A stretch of 64,000 nucleotides of DNA from Gammaproteobacteria bacterium (lineage in GTDB: Bacteria > Pseudomonadota > Gammaproteobacteria > Competibacterales > Competibacteraceae): the NCBI GenBank assembly GCA_020846135.1, contig JADLEK010000076.1:1-64000 (forward strand), given 5' to 3'. The notes under the pieces are model-generated. The model made no database searches. It worked only from the letters and a program-made list of their open reading frames with translations, and was not told the DNA's origin. Numbering within the stretch: position 1 is the first letter of the stretch; the number at the start of each line of letters is the position of its first letter. Positions 35,464 to 43,903 of this stretch are shown here, piece by piece. Both the position numbers and the translations under genes were made by a program.

Positions 35464-38400
35464 TTGAGAGAAAACCCGCGACGCGCTGTTGACGATCCGC
35501 CCGTACTCGACTCGGACGTTCTCGATCAATTCATCACGGTCTGGAGCGAGGCGACGGGGCCGGAGCGGGCCAATTATCAGTTGTTTCTGACCGGATTCGC
35601 CGTCCTGGCCGTACCGCCGCCCGAACCTGCCAGCGATGATCCGGCCCGGAATGCCTACGTTTTCGAGCGGCGGGTCGAGATTCGCCATCCCGACGGCAAT
35701 GTCACCAAGGGCTATATCGATCTGTACCTCCAGCATTTTGTGCTGGAGGTCAAGCAGACTGGCCAGGCGCTGGAGACGCCGGGTTGGAGTCAGGCGATGC
35801 TGGCGGCGCATCATCAGGCTGACCGCTATGTGCGCAATCTGCCGCCCGAGGAGGGGCGTCCGCCGTTCCTCATTTTGACCGACGTGGGCCGGGTGCTGGA
35901 GCTGTATGCCGAGTTCAGCGGCTCCGGGGGGATTTATACGCCGTTCCCGGACCCCGGCCATCACCGGATTCGCCTGGAGGATTTGCGCGATCCAGCGATT
36001 CAGCAGCGGCTGCGGCAGGTGTGGCGGGACCCGCTAAGTTTGGATCCCAGTCGTTATGCGGCGCGAGTGACGCGGGAAATCAGCGCGGCTTTGGCGAATC
36101 TGGCGCGGTCGCTGGAAGCGCAAGGGTATGCCGTTGAACGGGTGGCCGGATTTCTGATGCAGTGCCTGTTCACGATGTTCGCCGAGGATGTGGAGTTGTT
36201 GTCAGCAGACGGCTTTACCCGGTTACTGGAGTGGTTGCAGGCGCAACCGGCGTCGTTTGTCGATGCGGTGTCGGCGCTGTGGCGGAATATGGACGCCGGG
36301 GGTTACGACGGACAGTTGATGGTGAAGGTCAAGCGCTTCAACGGTGGGTTGTTCCACACGATTGACCCGCTGCCGCTGACCGCCGGGCAGATTGGGCAGT
36401 TGCTCGAAGCGGCCCGGCAGGATTGGCGGTTCGTGGAACCGGCGATTTTCGGGACCTTGCTGGAACGCGCGATCAATCCCCGCGAACGGCACAAACTTGG
36501 CGCATATTACACGCCCCGCGCTTATGTGGAACGACTGGTGATGCCGACGGTGATTGAACCGCTGCGCCGGGAATGGAGTTTGGTACAGGTTGCGGCGGCG
36601 GCCTGGGTACGGCAGAACCAGTTGGATGGGGCGCTGGCCGAAGTGCAGACCTTTCATCATCGGTTGTGCAGTCTGCGGATTCTCGACCCGGCCTGTGGCA
36701 GCGGCAATTTCCTCTATGTGACGCTGGAGCATTTGAAACGGCTGGAGGGGGAAGTGCTGAACCTGCTGTGCGAACTGAGTAGCGGGCAGGAGGCGCTGGA
36801 TACAAGCGGGCTGACGGTCGATCCGCATCAGTTTCTCGGTCTGGAGCGCAATCCCCGGGCGGCGGCGATTGCCGAAATGGTGCTGTGGATTGGCTATCTG
36901 CAATGGCATTACCGGATTCATCGGCGGCTGGATTTGCCAGAGCCGATCCTGCGCGATTGCCACAACATCGAAGGTCGGGACGCCCTGATCGCGTTTGATG
37001 GGTGTGAACCGGAATTGGACGATCACGGCCAGCCGGTGACGCGCCGGGATGGCGTGAGTTTCAAACCCAGTCTGATCACCGGCGAACCGCTCCCGGATGA
37101 GAACCGGCGCATTCCCCAGGAACGCTCTGTCAATCCCCGCCCGGCGGTGTGGCCTGCAGCGGATGCGGATTATGTGGTGGGCAATCCACCGTTTATTGGC
37201 GCTTCGGCGATGCGTCGGGCGCTGGGCGATGGCTATGTGGATGCGGTGCGGGCGGCGTGGCCGGCGGTTCCGGAATCGGCGGATTTTGTGATGTACTGGT
37301 GGCAGATCGCCGCGACCGCAGTCCGGCAGGGTGAATTGCAACAGTTCGGTTTCATCACCACCAATTCGATCCGGCAGGCCTTCAATCGGCGGGTGATGGA
37401 AGCGCATTTAGCGCCCCGCAATGGGGAGTCATTATCTCTGGTCTTCGCCATTCCCGATCATCCCTGGGTCGATGCCGGCGATGGCGCGGCGGTGCGGATC
37501 GCCATGACCGTGGCGGAAGCCGGGGAACGGGAGGGCGTGTTGCAGACGGTGCGCCGGGAAATGGCCTGTGAGGAAGACGCCCGCGCTGTCGAGTTGACCA
37601 CCCGCACCGGCCGACTCCATGCCGATTTGACCATCGGGGCGAATGTGGCAGGGTCTAAGATTCTGTTAGCCAATGCAAATTTGAGTAATCGTGGCGTCAG
37701 CTTGTTTGGGTCCGGGTTTATCGTTTCTCCAGCGGAGGCCATCACGCTGGGATTAGGCGCGATACCCGGTCTTGAACAACACATCCGTCACTACCGCAAT
37801 GGCCGTGATCTCACCCAAAACTCACGCGGCGCGATGGTGATTGATCTTCTTGGTCTCACCCTCGCCGAGGTACGGCAACATTTCCCGGAGGTCTGCCAAT
37901 GGGTACTGGAGCGGGTTAAACCGGAGCGCGATCAAAATAACCGGGAAAGCCGTCGCCGCAATTGGTGGTTGTTTGGCGAAACCAATCCGAAGTTGCGTCA
38001 CCAGTTAGCGAGTCTCTCCCGCTATATCGCCACCGTAGAAACCACGAAACATCGTATTTTCCAGTTCCTCGATGCCGACATTCTGCCGGATAACAAGCTC
38101 ATTAATATCGCCTTGAATGAAGTCTTTTACCTCGGTGTTTTATCAAGCCGCGTTCATTTGGTCTGGGCTACAGCTAATTCAGCATCTCCAAGCGCTTATA
38201 AAGGCGATGTGGTTTATGTAAAAACCCGCTGCTTTGAAACCTTCCCTTTCCCGGATGCCCCCGCCGAATCCGCTGCCTGTATCCGCGACTTGGCCGAACA
38301 ACTCGATGCCCACCGCAAGCGTCAGCAGGCGCAATCTCCCGGCTTGACCCTGACCGGGATGTACAACGTCCTGGAGCAACTGCGCGCCGGCCAATCCCTG

Positions 38401-38988
38401 AACGCTAAAGAGCAGGCCATTCACCAGCAGGGTCTGATCTCCCTGCTGCAGGAACTGCACGACGATCTGGATCGCGCGGTATTCGCCGCCTACGGCTGGG
38501 CGGATCTCGCCGATGCCCTGGTCGGGCAACCCGGCGCGACGACACCCCTTCCCGATAAACCCGCCGCCCAGCAGGAAGCCGAGGAAGAGCTGCTGCGCCG
38601 ACTGTTCGATCTCAACACCCAACGCGCCCGCGAAGAAGCGCAGGGGCACATCCGCTGGCTGCGTCCCGCCTGGCAACAGCCGACCGCGACGACTGAACAA
38701 CGCTTGGCGCAGCAGGAACCACTCACCGATCTGGAAACCGACGTTGCCCCGGAACCTGCCGCCAAACAGCCCTGGCCGAAAGCCATGCGCGACCAGATTG
38801 AGGCGGTCCGCGAACGACTAGGTGTCGGTCCACGAACCGTTGATCAACTCGCCGCCCGGTTCCAGCGCAAACCGGTCAAAGCGGTACAGATGGTGCTGGA
38901 TACCCTGGAGGCCATGAATCTGGCCCAGCGGATCGTTGACCATTGGCAGTTGAACCACATTCAAATTTGCTCCCGGATGATGAGTTGA
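35464..38988 (+). CDS. Single-chain MmeI-type (Type IIL/IIG) restriction-modification enzyme
   Basis: The 1174-residue protein combines endonuclease and adenine-N6 methyltransferase. The N-terminal PD-(D/E)XK nuclease has D near residue 85 in YIDLYLQ and EVK near 95 in FVLEVKQ. A helical spacer leads to LGAYYTPRAYV. The methyltransferase has motif I LDPACGSGNFL near 408 and motif IV VGNPPF near 573. A target-recognition region (about 37640-38240) is visibly more AT-rich than its flanks. The last ~60 residues look like a winged helix (TVDQLAARFQ). MmeI itself is 919 residues, so this one is longer. No ATG is available; TTG at 35464 is the only start that keeps the nuclease, seven bases after the NRPS stop. 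No separate methylase or specificity gene is present. Confidence 0.87.
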   Translation: MRENPRRAVDDPPVLDSDVLDQFITVWSEATGPERANYQLFLTGFAVLAVPPPEPASDDPARNAYVFERRVEIRHPDGNVTKGYIDLYLQHFVLEVKQTGQALETPGWSQAMLAAHHQADRYVRNLPPEEGRPPFLILTDVGRVLELYAEFSGSGGIYTPFPDPGHHRIRLEDLRDPAIQQRLRQVWRDPLSLDPSRYAARVTREISAALANLARSLEAQGYAVERVAGFLMQCLFTMFAEDVELLSADGFTRLLEWLQAQPASFVDAVSALWRNMDAGGYDGQLMVKVKRFNGGLFHTIDPLPLTAGQIGQLLEAARQDWRFVEPAIFGTLLERAINPRERHKLGAYYTPRAYVERLVMPTVIEPLRREWSLVQVAAAAWVRQNQLDGALAEVQTFHHRLCSLRILDPACGSGNFLYVTLEHLKRLEGEVLNLLCELSSGQEALDTSGLTVDPHQFLGLERNPRAAAIAEMVLWIGYLQWHYRIHRRLDLPEPILRDCHNIEGRDALIAFDGCEPELDDHGQPVTRRDGVSFKPSLITGEPLPDENRRIPQERSVNPRPAVWPAADADYVVGNPPFIGASAMRRALGDGYVDAVRAAWPAVPESADFVMYWWQIAATAVRQGELQQFGFITTNSIRQAFNRRVMEAHLAPRNGESLSLVFAIPDHPWVDAGDGAAVRIAMTVAEAGEREGVLQTVRREMACEEDARAVELTTRTGRLHADLTIGANVAGSKILLANANLSNRGVSLFGSGFIVSPAEAITLGLGAIPGLEQHIRHYRNGRDLTQNSRGAMVIDLLGLTLAEVRQHFPEVCQWVLERVKPERDQNNRESRRRNWWLFGETNPKLRHQLASLSRYIATVETTKHRIFQFLDADILPDNKLINIALNEVFYLGVLSSRVHLVWATANSASPSAYKGDVVYVKTRCFETFPFPDAPAESAACIRDLAEQLDAHRKRQQAQSPGLTLTGMYNVLEQLRAGQSLNAKEQAIHQQGLISLLQELHDDLDRAVFAAYGWADLADALVGQPGATTPLPDKPAAQQEAEEELLRRLFDLNTQRAREEAQGHIRWLRPAWQQPTATTEQRLAQQEPLTDLETDVAPEPAAKQPWPKAMRDQIEAVRERLGVGPRTVDQLAARFQRKPVKAVQMVLDTLEAMNLAQRIVDHWQLNHIQICSRMMS

Positions 38989-38999
38989 AAAAGGACCTC

Positions 39000-39980
39000 A
39001 TGGCGCTACGCATCCTGTTATTAGGCAAACGCGGCAGCCTGGTGCTGTGGCTCGAAAATCTGCAATGCGCCTGTGTTCAACTGGGCCATTGTGCGCAGGC
39101 GTTCGCCGTTAACGGCGATACCCTCGCCTCGCGGTTGCGGGTCAAATGGCAGGGCCGCTCTTCAATGAATGCGGGCTGGATGCTGGCCCGATTTGAGCGA
39201 ACCTTGCGCCAGTTTCAGCCGGATTTAGTGATCGTTGCGGGAGTCTTCGGAGTTCCGCTGGATTATTACCGGTTATTACACGCTTGGCCGCGCCGGCCAG
39301 TGATCGCCGGATTGATTGGCGACCGGTTCTCACCAGACAGTCGGGAGCGGGCTAATCATTGCGACCGGCTGTATTTTACCGATACCCGGTTTTTCGCTGC
39401 GGCGGAAGCTGCTGGTTTTACCGTTCCCAGTCATTATTTACCGCTGGCGGTAGACCCGGAGCTGTTTACGCCCGGTCATCAACCGCGCCATTCCGAGCTA
39501 CTGTTTGTCGCCAGCCGCACCGAGTTTCGGGAAAGCATCGTGCGGGGTTTGACCACGCCAGCCCGGATCATTGGCACCGATTGGAGCGAGTTGGCGCAGG
39601 ATCGGTTTCATTCCGTGCAAAACCGTAAAATCAGCCGCACCGCGTTGATCCAGCTTTATCAACGTTATGGCGCGGTGCTGAATGTGCGTAATGAGGCGAA
39701 TGTGGACGATGGGCTGAATCAACGCAGTTTTGAACCACTGGCCTGTGGCGCAGTGGTCTTGAATGATGATCTAGCTGACCTGCCGCGCTGTTTCGAGCCG
39801 GGTCGGGAAATTCTGGTTTATCGGGATATTAACGAATTGAATGGGTTGATTGAGCGACTGCAACGAGAGCCGGCTTTTGGGGCAAAAATTGTGGAACAAG
39901 GGCGACAGCGGATTCTGGCTGAGCATACCTATCAACATCGGGTCCGATTTATTCTTAACGACTTGGGATTGCAGCCATGA
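39000..39980 (+). CDS. CgeB-like family glycosyltransferase
   Basis: The 326-residue protein has the two-domain GT-B look of CgeB/DUF3880-type glycosyltransferases. The N-terminal half has LLGKRGSLVLWLEN and PDLVIVAGVFGVPLDYY. The C-terminal half has the sugar-nucleotide-binding block RSFEPLACGAVVLND, then EPGREILVYRD and the final HTYQHRVRFIL helix. ATG at 39000 has an AAAAAGGA ribosome site 11 bases after the restriction-enzyme stop. It overlaps the phosphoribosyltransferase gene by ATGA, so it is tied to the four-gene Ter-type module and may glycosylate that pathway's product (inference). Acceptor and donor are unknown. Confidence 0.78.
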   Translation: MALRILLLGKRGSLVLWLENLQCACVQLGHCAQAFAVNGDTLASRLRVKWQGRSSMNAGWMLARFERTLRQFQPDLVIVAGVFGVPLDYYRLLHAWPRRPVIAGLIGDRFSPDSRERANHCDRLYFTDTRFFAAAEAAGFTVPSHYLPLAVDPELFTPGHQPRHSELLFVASRTEFRESIVRGLTTPARIIGTDWSELAQDRFHSVQNRKISRTALIQLYQRYGAVLNVRNEANVDDGLNQRSFEPLACGAVVLNDDLADLPRCFEPGREILVYRDINELNGLIERLQREPAFGAKIVEQGRQRILAEHTYQHRVRFILNDLGLQP

Positions 39981-41140
39981 CCGCGCCGGTATTGCGAACC
40001 GTGATTGCGCCGATTCAGGCTGGGCGGTTGATGATTACTCTTCAGCACGAGGAATTACCGCTTGAAGAGTGCCTGACTTTTGCTACCCGCCAGAATCCCC
40101 GCCGCCTGTACCTTTTCGTCAGCAAGGTGCTGGGCAAACATTGGCCAGTGCGTCCCAGCGTTATGCATGATGTGCATCGCCGACTTGCGGCTAAAATAGC
40201 TGATTTACCGGGACCATTATTAGTCATTGGTCTGGCAGAAACCGCGACGGCATTGGGGCGCGGCGTTGCTGAAGAAGCGGCATTATTAACCGGGCGCGAT
40301 GATATTCTGTATGTGCAAACCACCCGCTACCGGTTAAATCGCCCCCTGGCGTTCGGCTTTGATGAATCTCACAGCCACGCCCCGGAACATGCAGTTTATC
40401 GCCCAGATTCCGCGTTGCAACCGTTATTCAATGCAGCGCAGAGTCTGATTCTGGTTGATGATGAAATCTCCACAGGCCGCACCCTGGCTGAATTAGTCAA
40501 GGCTTATCTGGCGATCAATCCCAGCGTTGAGCAGATCGCATTCGCCTGCATAACGAACTGGTTAAATCCGGCGCATCGGGAAGCCTTGGCAAGGCAACTG
40601 GAGCGGTCATTATTATTTCCGGCGCTGATTGAAGGCGGTTTCCAGTTTGAACCCGATCCCACATTTCCACCACCGGTGCTGCCCCTGGTTGTCGCTGATT
40701 CCACCCGGAATCACGATCATCTGGTCGCTGATCCAGCGCGAACCGGATTAATAGCCGGGTCTGCGATAACTACCCATCTCCCCCTTTTTAAAAATGGGGG
40801 CGCGGGGGATTTCGCGCCGGTTAATCCGATCGCGGTGATTGGCACTGGGGAATATGCTTACACACCATTTCGCATTGCGCTGGCATTGGAAGAAGCCGGC
40901 CACGACGTGCTGTTTCAATCGACCACTCGTTCACCAATTCTGGTCGGCAATGCTATTGCCAACCGCCGGGAGTTTCTGGATAACTATGGCGACAGTATTC
41001 CTAATTATCTCTATAACTTGGATTCAAACCGGTCGCCGATGGTGATTTACGAACATTCAGCCATGCTGGCCAACCACTCGCTGGCTAATGACTTGAACGG
41101 GTTGGCTCTGCATGGAGAAGTATCATGCCGCGTATCGTAA
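39977..41140 (+). CDS. Phosphoribosyltransferase-TRSP domain protein (Ter-associated)
   Basis: The 387-residue protein has an N-terminal type-I phosphoribosyltransferase domain. The PRPP loop is LILVDDEISTGRT near residues 155-167, and the block LLVIGLAETATALG precedes it. A C-terminal TRSP domain (about 275-380) shows VIGTGEYAYTPFRIA, FQSTTRSPI and an NRSPMVIYEH-type ending. This pairing is known from tellurite-resistance (Ter) operons, where it is predicted to build a nucleoside-like metabolite from PRPP. The linker carries an in-frame repeat (40778-40816). It overlaps the glycosyltransferase by 4 bases and the HAD gene by 16. Confidence 0.86.
   Translation: MTAPVLRTVIAPIQAGRLMITLQHEELPLEECLTFATRQNPRRLYLFVSKVLGKHWPVRPSVMHDVHRRLAAKIADLPGPLLVIGLAETATALGRGVAEEAALLTGRDDILYVQTTRYRLNRPLAFGFDESHSHAPEHAVYRPDSALQPLFNAAQSLILVDDEISTGRTLAELVKAYLAINPSVEQIAFACITNWLNPAHREALARQLERSLLFPALIEGGFQFEPDPTFPPPVLPLVVADSTRNHDHLVADPARTGLIAGSAITTHLPLFKNGGAGDFAPVNPIAVIGTGEYAYTPFRIALALEEAGHDVLFQSTTRSPILVGNAIANRREFLDNYGDSIPNYLYNLDSNRSPMVIYEHSAMLANHSLANDLNGLALHGEVSCRVS
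40778..40816 (+). repeat. In-frame palindromic repeat inside the PRTase-TRSP gene
   Basis: A CCCCCTTTTT / AAAAATGGGGG hairpin is followed by CGCGGGGGATTTCGCG. It spans 13 codons (about LPLFKNGGAGDFA) in the linker between the phosphoribosyltransferase and TRSP domains. The composition is unlike the surrounding coding sequence and typical of a dispersed repeat. The reading frame is preserved. Confidence 0.7.
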
Positions 41141-41865
41141 TCTTTCTCGATCTGGACGACACTATTTTACAAACTGCGCCTAAATGTCCAACCGATCAGG
41201 CATTAACTCCAGCCGCATTTAATCACACGGGTGAGGTATTGTCGTTCATGACTCCCGCCCAACGGCGTTTACTGGAATTCTGGCGGGAACAGGCGACAGT
41301 CATTCCAGTGACCGGACGCACGGACAGCGCCTTAGACCGGGTGGCGATTAGCTTCACCTCCTGGCGGATTACCTATCATGGCGCGCTGATTCGCCAGCCT
41401 GACGGTACATTACCCGTCTGGTGGCATAACGAAATTCAGCCCTTATTAAATACAGCGCGGCCATTATTAAATGAATACGCCGCCTGGTTAAATGCCAATG
41501 CTGCGGCAGGCGGTTATCGAGTCAGCGATCATGCTGTTGAAGAGTGCCTGACCTATATTTCAGTTAAATCAGAAGATGATGGCGCTGCATTAACCCGATT
41601 ACAAACGCAATTACTTTCCACCGGATTGCCGCCGGAACTGGCGCTGCATTGCAATGGCAACAATCTGGCGCTGATGGTCAAAGGCGCGCAAAAACATGAT
41701 GCAGTGCGGCGAGTCACAGCGGAACTAAAGCAGGACGGGCCACTGGTCACGATTGGCGCTGGCGATAGTCTGACTGACCTTCCCTTCATGCAAATCTGTG
41801 ATTTCGCACTCGTGCCGCAAGCCAGTCAGATTCAGACCGAAACCTGGAGCCAATACACGCCATGA
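41125..41865 (+). CDS. HAD-superfamily phosphatase (Ter-associated module)
   Basis: The 246-residue protein starts MPRIVIFLDLDDTILQT. The DLDDT is HAD motif I with nucleophile and acid/base aspartates. Motif II is VTGRTDSAL, and the C-terminal motif IV GAGDSLTDLPFM supplies the Mg ligands. The long cap between 90 and 190 fits the HAD-IIB type (sucrose-phosphate phosphatase-like). In the Ter-linked module such a phosphatase is predicted to dephosphorylate the ribosylated intermediate. It overlaps both neighbours (16 bases upstream, ATGA downstream), showing tight coupling. Confidence 0.86.
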   Translation: MPRIVIFLDLDDTILQTAPKCPTDQALTPAAFNHTGEVLSFMTPAQRRLLEFWREQATVIPVTGRTDSALDRVAISFTSWRITYHGALIRQPDGTLPVWWHNEIQPLLNTARPLLNEYAAWLNANAAAGGYRVSDHAVEECLTYISVKSEDDGAALTRLQTQLLSTGLPPELALHCNGNNLALMVKGAQKHDAVRRVTAELKQDGPLVTIGAGDSLTDLPFMQICDFALVPQASQIQTETWSQYTP

Positions 41866-42944
41866 CGCCTTTTTCCGGCAGTTATTCGCCTGAAGACGTT
41901 ATCTTTCTGCTCAAACCCATGGCATTGGCGATGGTGGACATTGCTAATAAAGAGCGGCTGATTCAGTCCGGCGCTTGCCATTACAGCGAACTGCTGTCCC
42001 CTGAACAGATGCCGGGACCAAGCTATCTGCAACTGTTCGAGGCGCTAACGGCTCGTTACGCCCCGCGACTGGCTTTAGAAATCATGGCCTTGGCGCGGCA
42101 TCTAATCGAAACCCGGCCCCAGCCCATCACCATCGTTTCACTGGCCCGCGCTGGAACGCCCATTGGCGCATTGCTGGTGCGGGCCTTGCGCAAATTAGGC
42201 CAGACCGATGCCCGTCATTATTCAATCTCGATTATTCGCGACCGGGGCATTGATCAAAATGCGTTGGTGTTTATTCTTCGTCAGGAACAGCGGGAACCGG
42301 CAGGCTTGGCGTTTGTGGATGGCTGGACCGCGAAAGGCGCCATTGCCGGGGAATTGCGGCAGGCGATCCGGGACTGGAATGCCCGCCAGCCGGAATTATT
42401 GGATGAAGCGCTATATGTTGTTTCCGACATTGGCGGCGTGGCTGATGTCGCGGCAACTGATGATGATTACGCGATTCCCAGCGGGATTCTGAACGCCACC
42501 GTTTCCGGACTAACCAGCCGCTCCATTCTCAATGCCGAAATTGGCCCGGACGATTTTCATGGCTGCGTATTTTATGAGCAATTCCAGCCGCAGGATTGTT
42601 CGCAATGGTTTCTCGATCAAGTGAGCGCACACTTTACCGGGGTTATTTCCAAGCCGATCTACAGCGATTCGGATCAGCGCCTGGAGCGCCGTCAGGCCAT
42701 GCTGGATTTTCTGGCCAAGATTCATAAACATTATCTGATTAACAATCAGAATTTTATTAAACCCGGTGTTGCCGAAGCGACGCGAGTGCTACTGCGCCGC
42801 CTGCCGGATTTATTGTTACTACGCGATCCTGCGCATCCTGATGTTGAACATTTGCAATTACTGGCCAGAGAAAAAAATATTCCCATGATCATTGATTCGA
42901 CCATGCCGATTCAAGCTGCCACCTTGATCAAGGATCTGTTATGA
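41862..42944 (+). CDS. StiP/PELOTA-type phosphoribosyltransferase (Ter-associated)
   Basis: The 360-residue protein opens with FSGSYSPEDVIFLLKP, the signature start of the family annotated as 'cysteine protease StiP'. Comparative work reinterpreted this family as a phosphoribosyltransferase joined to a PELOTA RNA-binding domain. The PRTase-like core has PITIVSLARAGTPIGALL near residues 87-104 and FVDGWTAKGAIAGEL near 148 as the PRPP-loop-like segment. The last ~100 residues, from HYLINNQNFIKPG onward, match the PELOTA-like part. No protease triad is evident. It overlaps both neighbours by ATGA. Confidence 0.84.
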   Translation: MTPFSGSYSPEDVIFLLKPMALAMVDIANKERLIQSGACHYSELLSPEQMPGPSYLQLFEALTARYAPRLALEIMALARHLIETRPQPITIVSLARAGTPIGALLVRALRKLGQTDARHYSISIIRDRGIDQNALVFILRQEQREPAGLAFVDGWTAKGAIAGELRQAIRDWNARQPELLDEALYVVSDIGGVADVAATDDDYAIPSGILNATVSGLTSRSILNAEIGPDDFHGCVFYEQFQPQDCSQWFLDQVSAHFTGVISKPIYSDSDQRLERRQAMLDFLAKIHKHYLINNQNFIKPGVAEATRVLLRRLPDLLLLRDPAHPDVEHLQLLAREKNIPMIIDSTMPIQAATLIKDLL

Positions 42945-43903
42945 GCGTGATACCGGTCTGTTTCCGCACTTTTCTGCAGGACTCGCCGGATGGTTTTTAT
43001 CCCCAGTATCCTCAGATAAAACCAGCATTATCGGCGATTTACTTGGGAGCATCCCTGTATGCGCCCGCCCATCGCGCTGATTTAGCGGAAATTGCCAGTG
43101 GCTATAAATTTCCACAGTTGCGGTCGATCATTTTATGCACTGAAGATGCGGTCCACGAGCAGGATTTGCCGCTGGCGCTGGCTAATTTGGCGGCGCTATT
43201 GCCGGCATTGGAGCCGGGACCGCTGTTGCGCTTCATTCGCCCGCGTAATCCGGCAGTTTTGCAGAAATTGTTGCAAATGGATGGAATTGAGCAGATTCAG
43301 GGTTTTGTCCTGCCCAAGTTTGGCCTGCATGGTTTAACCGACTGGCTGCGGGTCTGGGATAACCGGCATCGCCATTGGCTGATGCCGATTCTGGAAACCG
43401 CTGAAGCTTTTGATCGGCGCAAGATGGAACTGCTGCGTGACCGACTGGAAGAATACGGCTGGCGCGATCAAGTGTTGTGTTTACGCATTGGCGGCAATGA
43501 TCTGTTGAATCTGCTGGGCATCCGGCGGGGGCGCACTGCGACGGTTTACGATACGCCATTGCGAAATGTCATTGCCGATCTGGCCTGTATTTTTCTGCCC
43601 GCTGGACACCAGCTTAGCGCCCCGGTTTTCGAGTATCTCGATGCGCCAGAGACTTTAGCCCGGGAAGTAGAACTTGATTTGCTTCACGGACTGATGGGCA
43701 AAACTGCGATTCATCCCGCCCAGATTTCAGTGATCGAAAACGGCTACCGTGTGGGTCATGATGATTATGAAATGGCTACGGCTGTATTAGCGCACGATGC
43801 GGCAGCGGTATTCAGGTTGCACGATACTTTTTGCGAGCCAGCGACTCATCGGCGCTGGGCTGCGGGAGTGCTGGAGCGGGCGCGAGTGTTCGGGGTGGCT
43901 TAA
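42941..43903 (+). CDS. CitE-like TIM-barrel C-C bond lyase (Ter-associated)
   Basis: The 320-residue protein resembles HpcH/HpaI/CitE lyases. It has LRSIILCTEDAV with an acidic residue, LLRFIRPRNP, a VLPKFG strand, WLMPILETAEAF and the C-terminal GLMGKTAIHPAQISVIE block typical of citrate-lyase beta subunits. The Ter-linked version is predicted to make or break a C-C bond in the nucleoside-like product. It is the last gene of the + strand run. Its stop overlaps the convergent LysR gene by three bases, and no terminator hairpin was seen. Confidence 0.85.
   Translation: MSVIPVCFRTFLQDSPDGFYPQYPQIKPALSAIYLGASLYAPAHRADLAEIASGYKFPQLRSIILCTEDAVHEQDLPLALANLAALLPALEPGPLLRFIRPRNPAVLQKLLQMDGIEQIQGFVLPKFGLHGLTDWLRVWDNRHRHWLMPILETAEAFDRRKMELLRDRLEEYGWRDQVLCLRIGGNDLLNLLGIRRGRTATVYDTPLRNVIADLACIFLPAGHQLSAPVFEYLDAPETLAREVELDLLHGLMGKTAIHPAQISVIENGYRVGHDDYEMATAVLAHDAAAVFRLHDTFCEPATHRRWAAGVLERARVFGVA

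Noticed and set aside
35464-38988. BREX PglX or DISARM methylase
   Set aside because: An N-terminal D...EVK nuclease motif is present and no brx, pgl or drm partner lies nearby; MmeI-type architecture fits better.
41862-42944. Cysteine protease function (StiP name)
   Set aside because: No Cys/His/Asp triad could be traced; PRPP-loop-like and PELOTA-like blocks fit the later phosphoribosyltransferase view.
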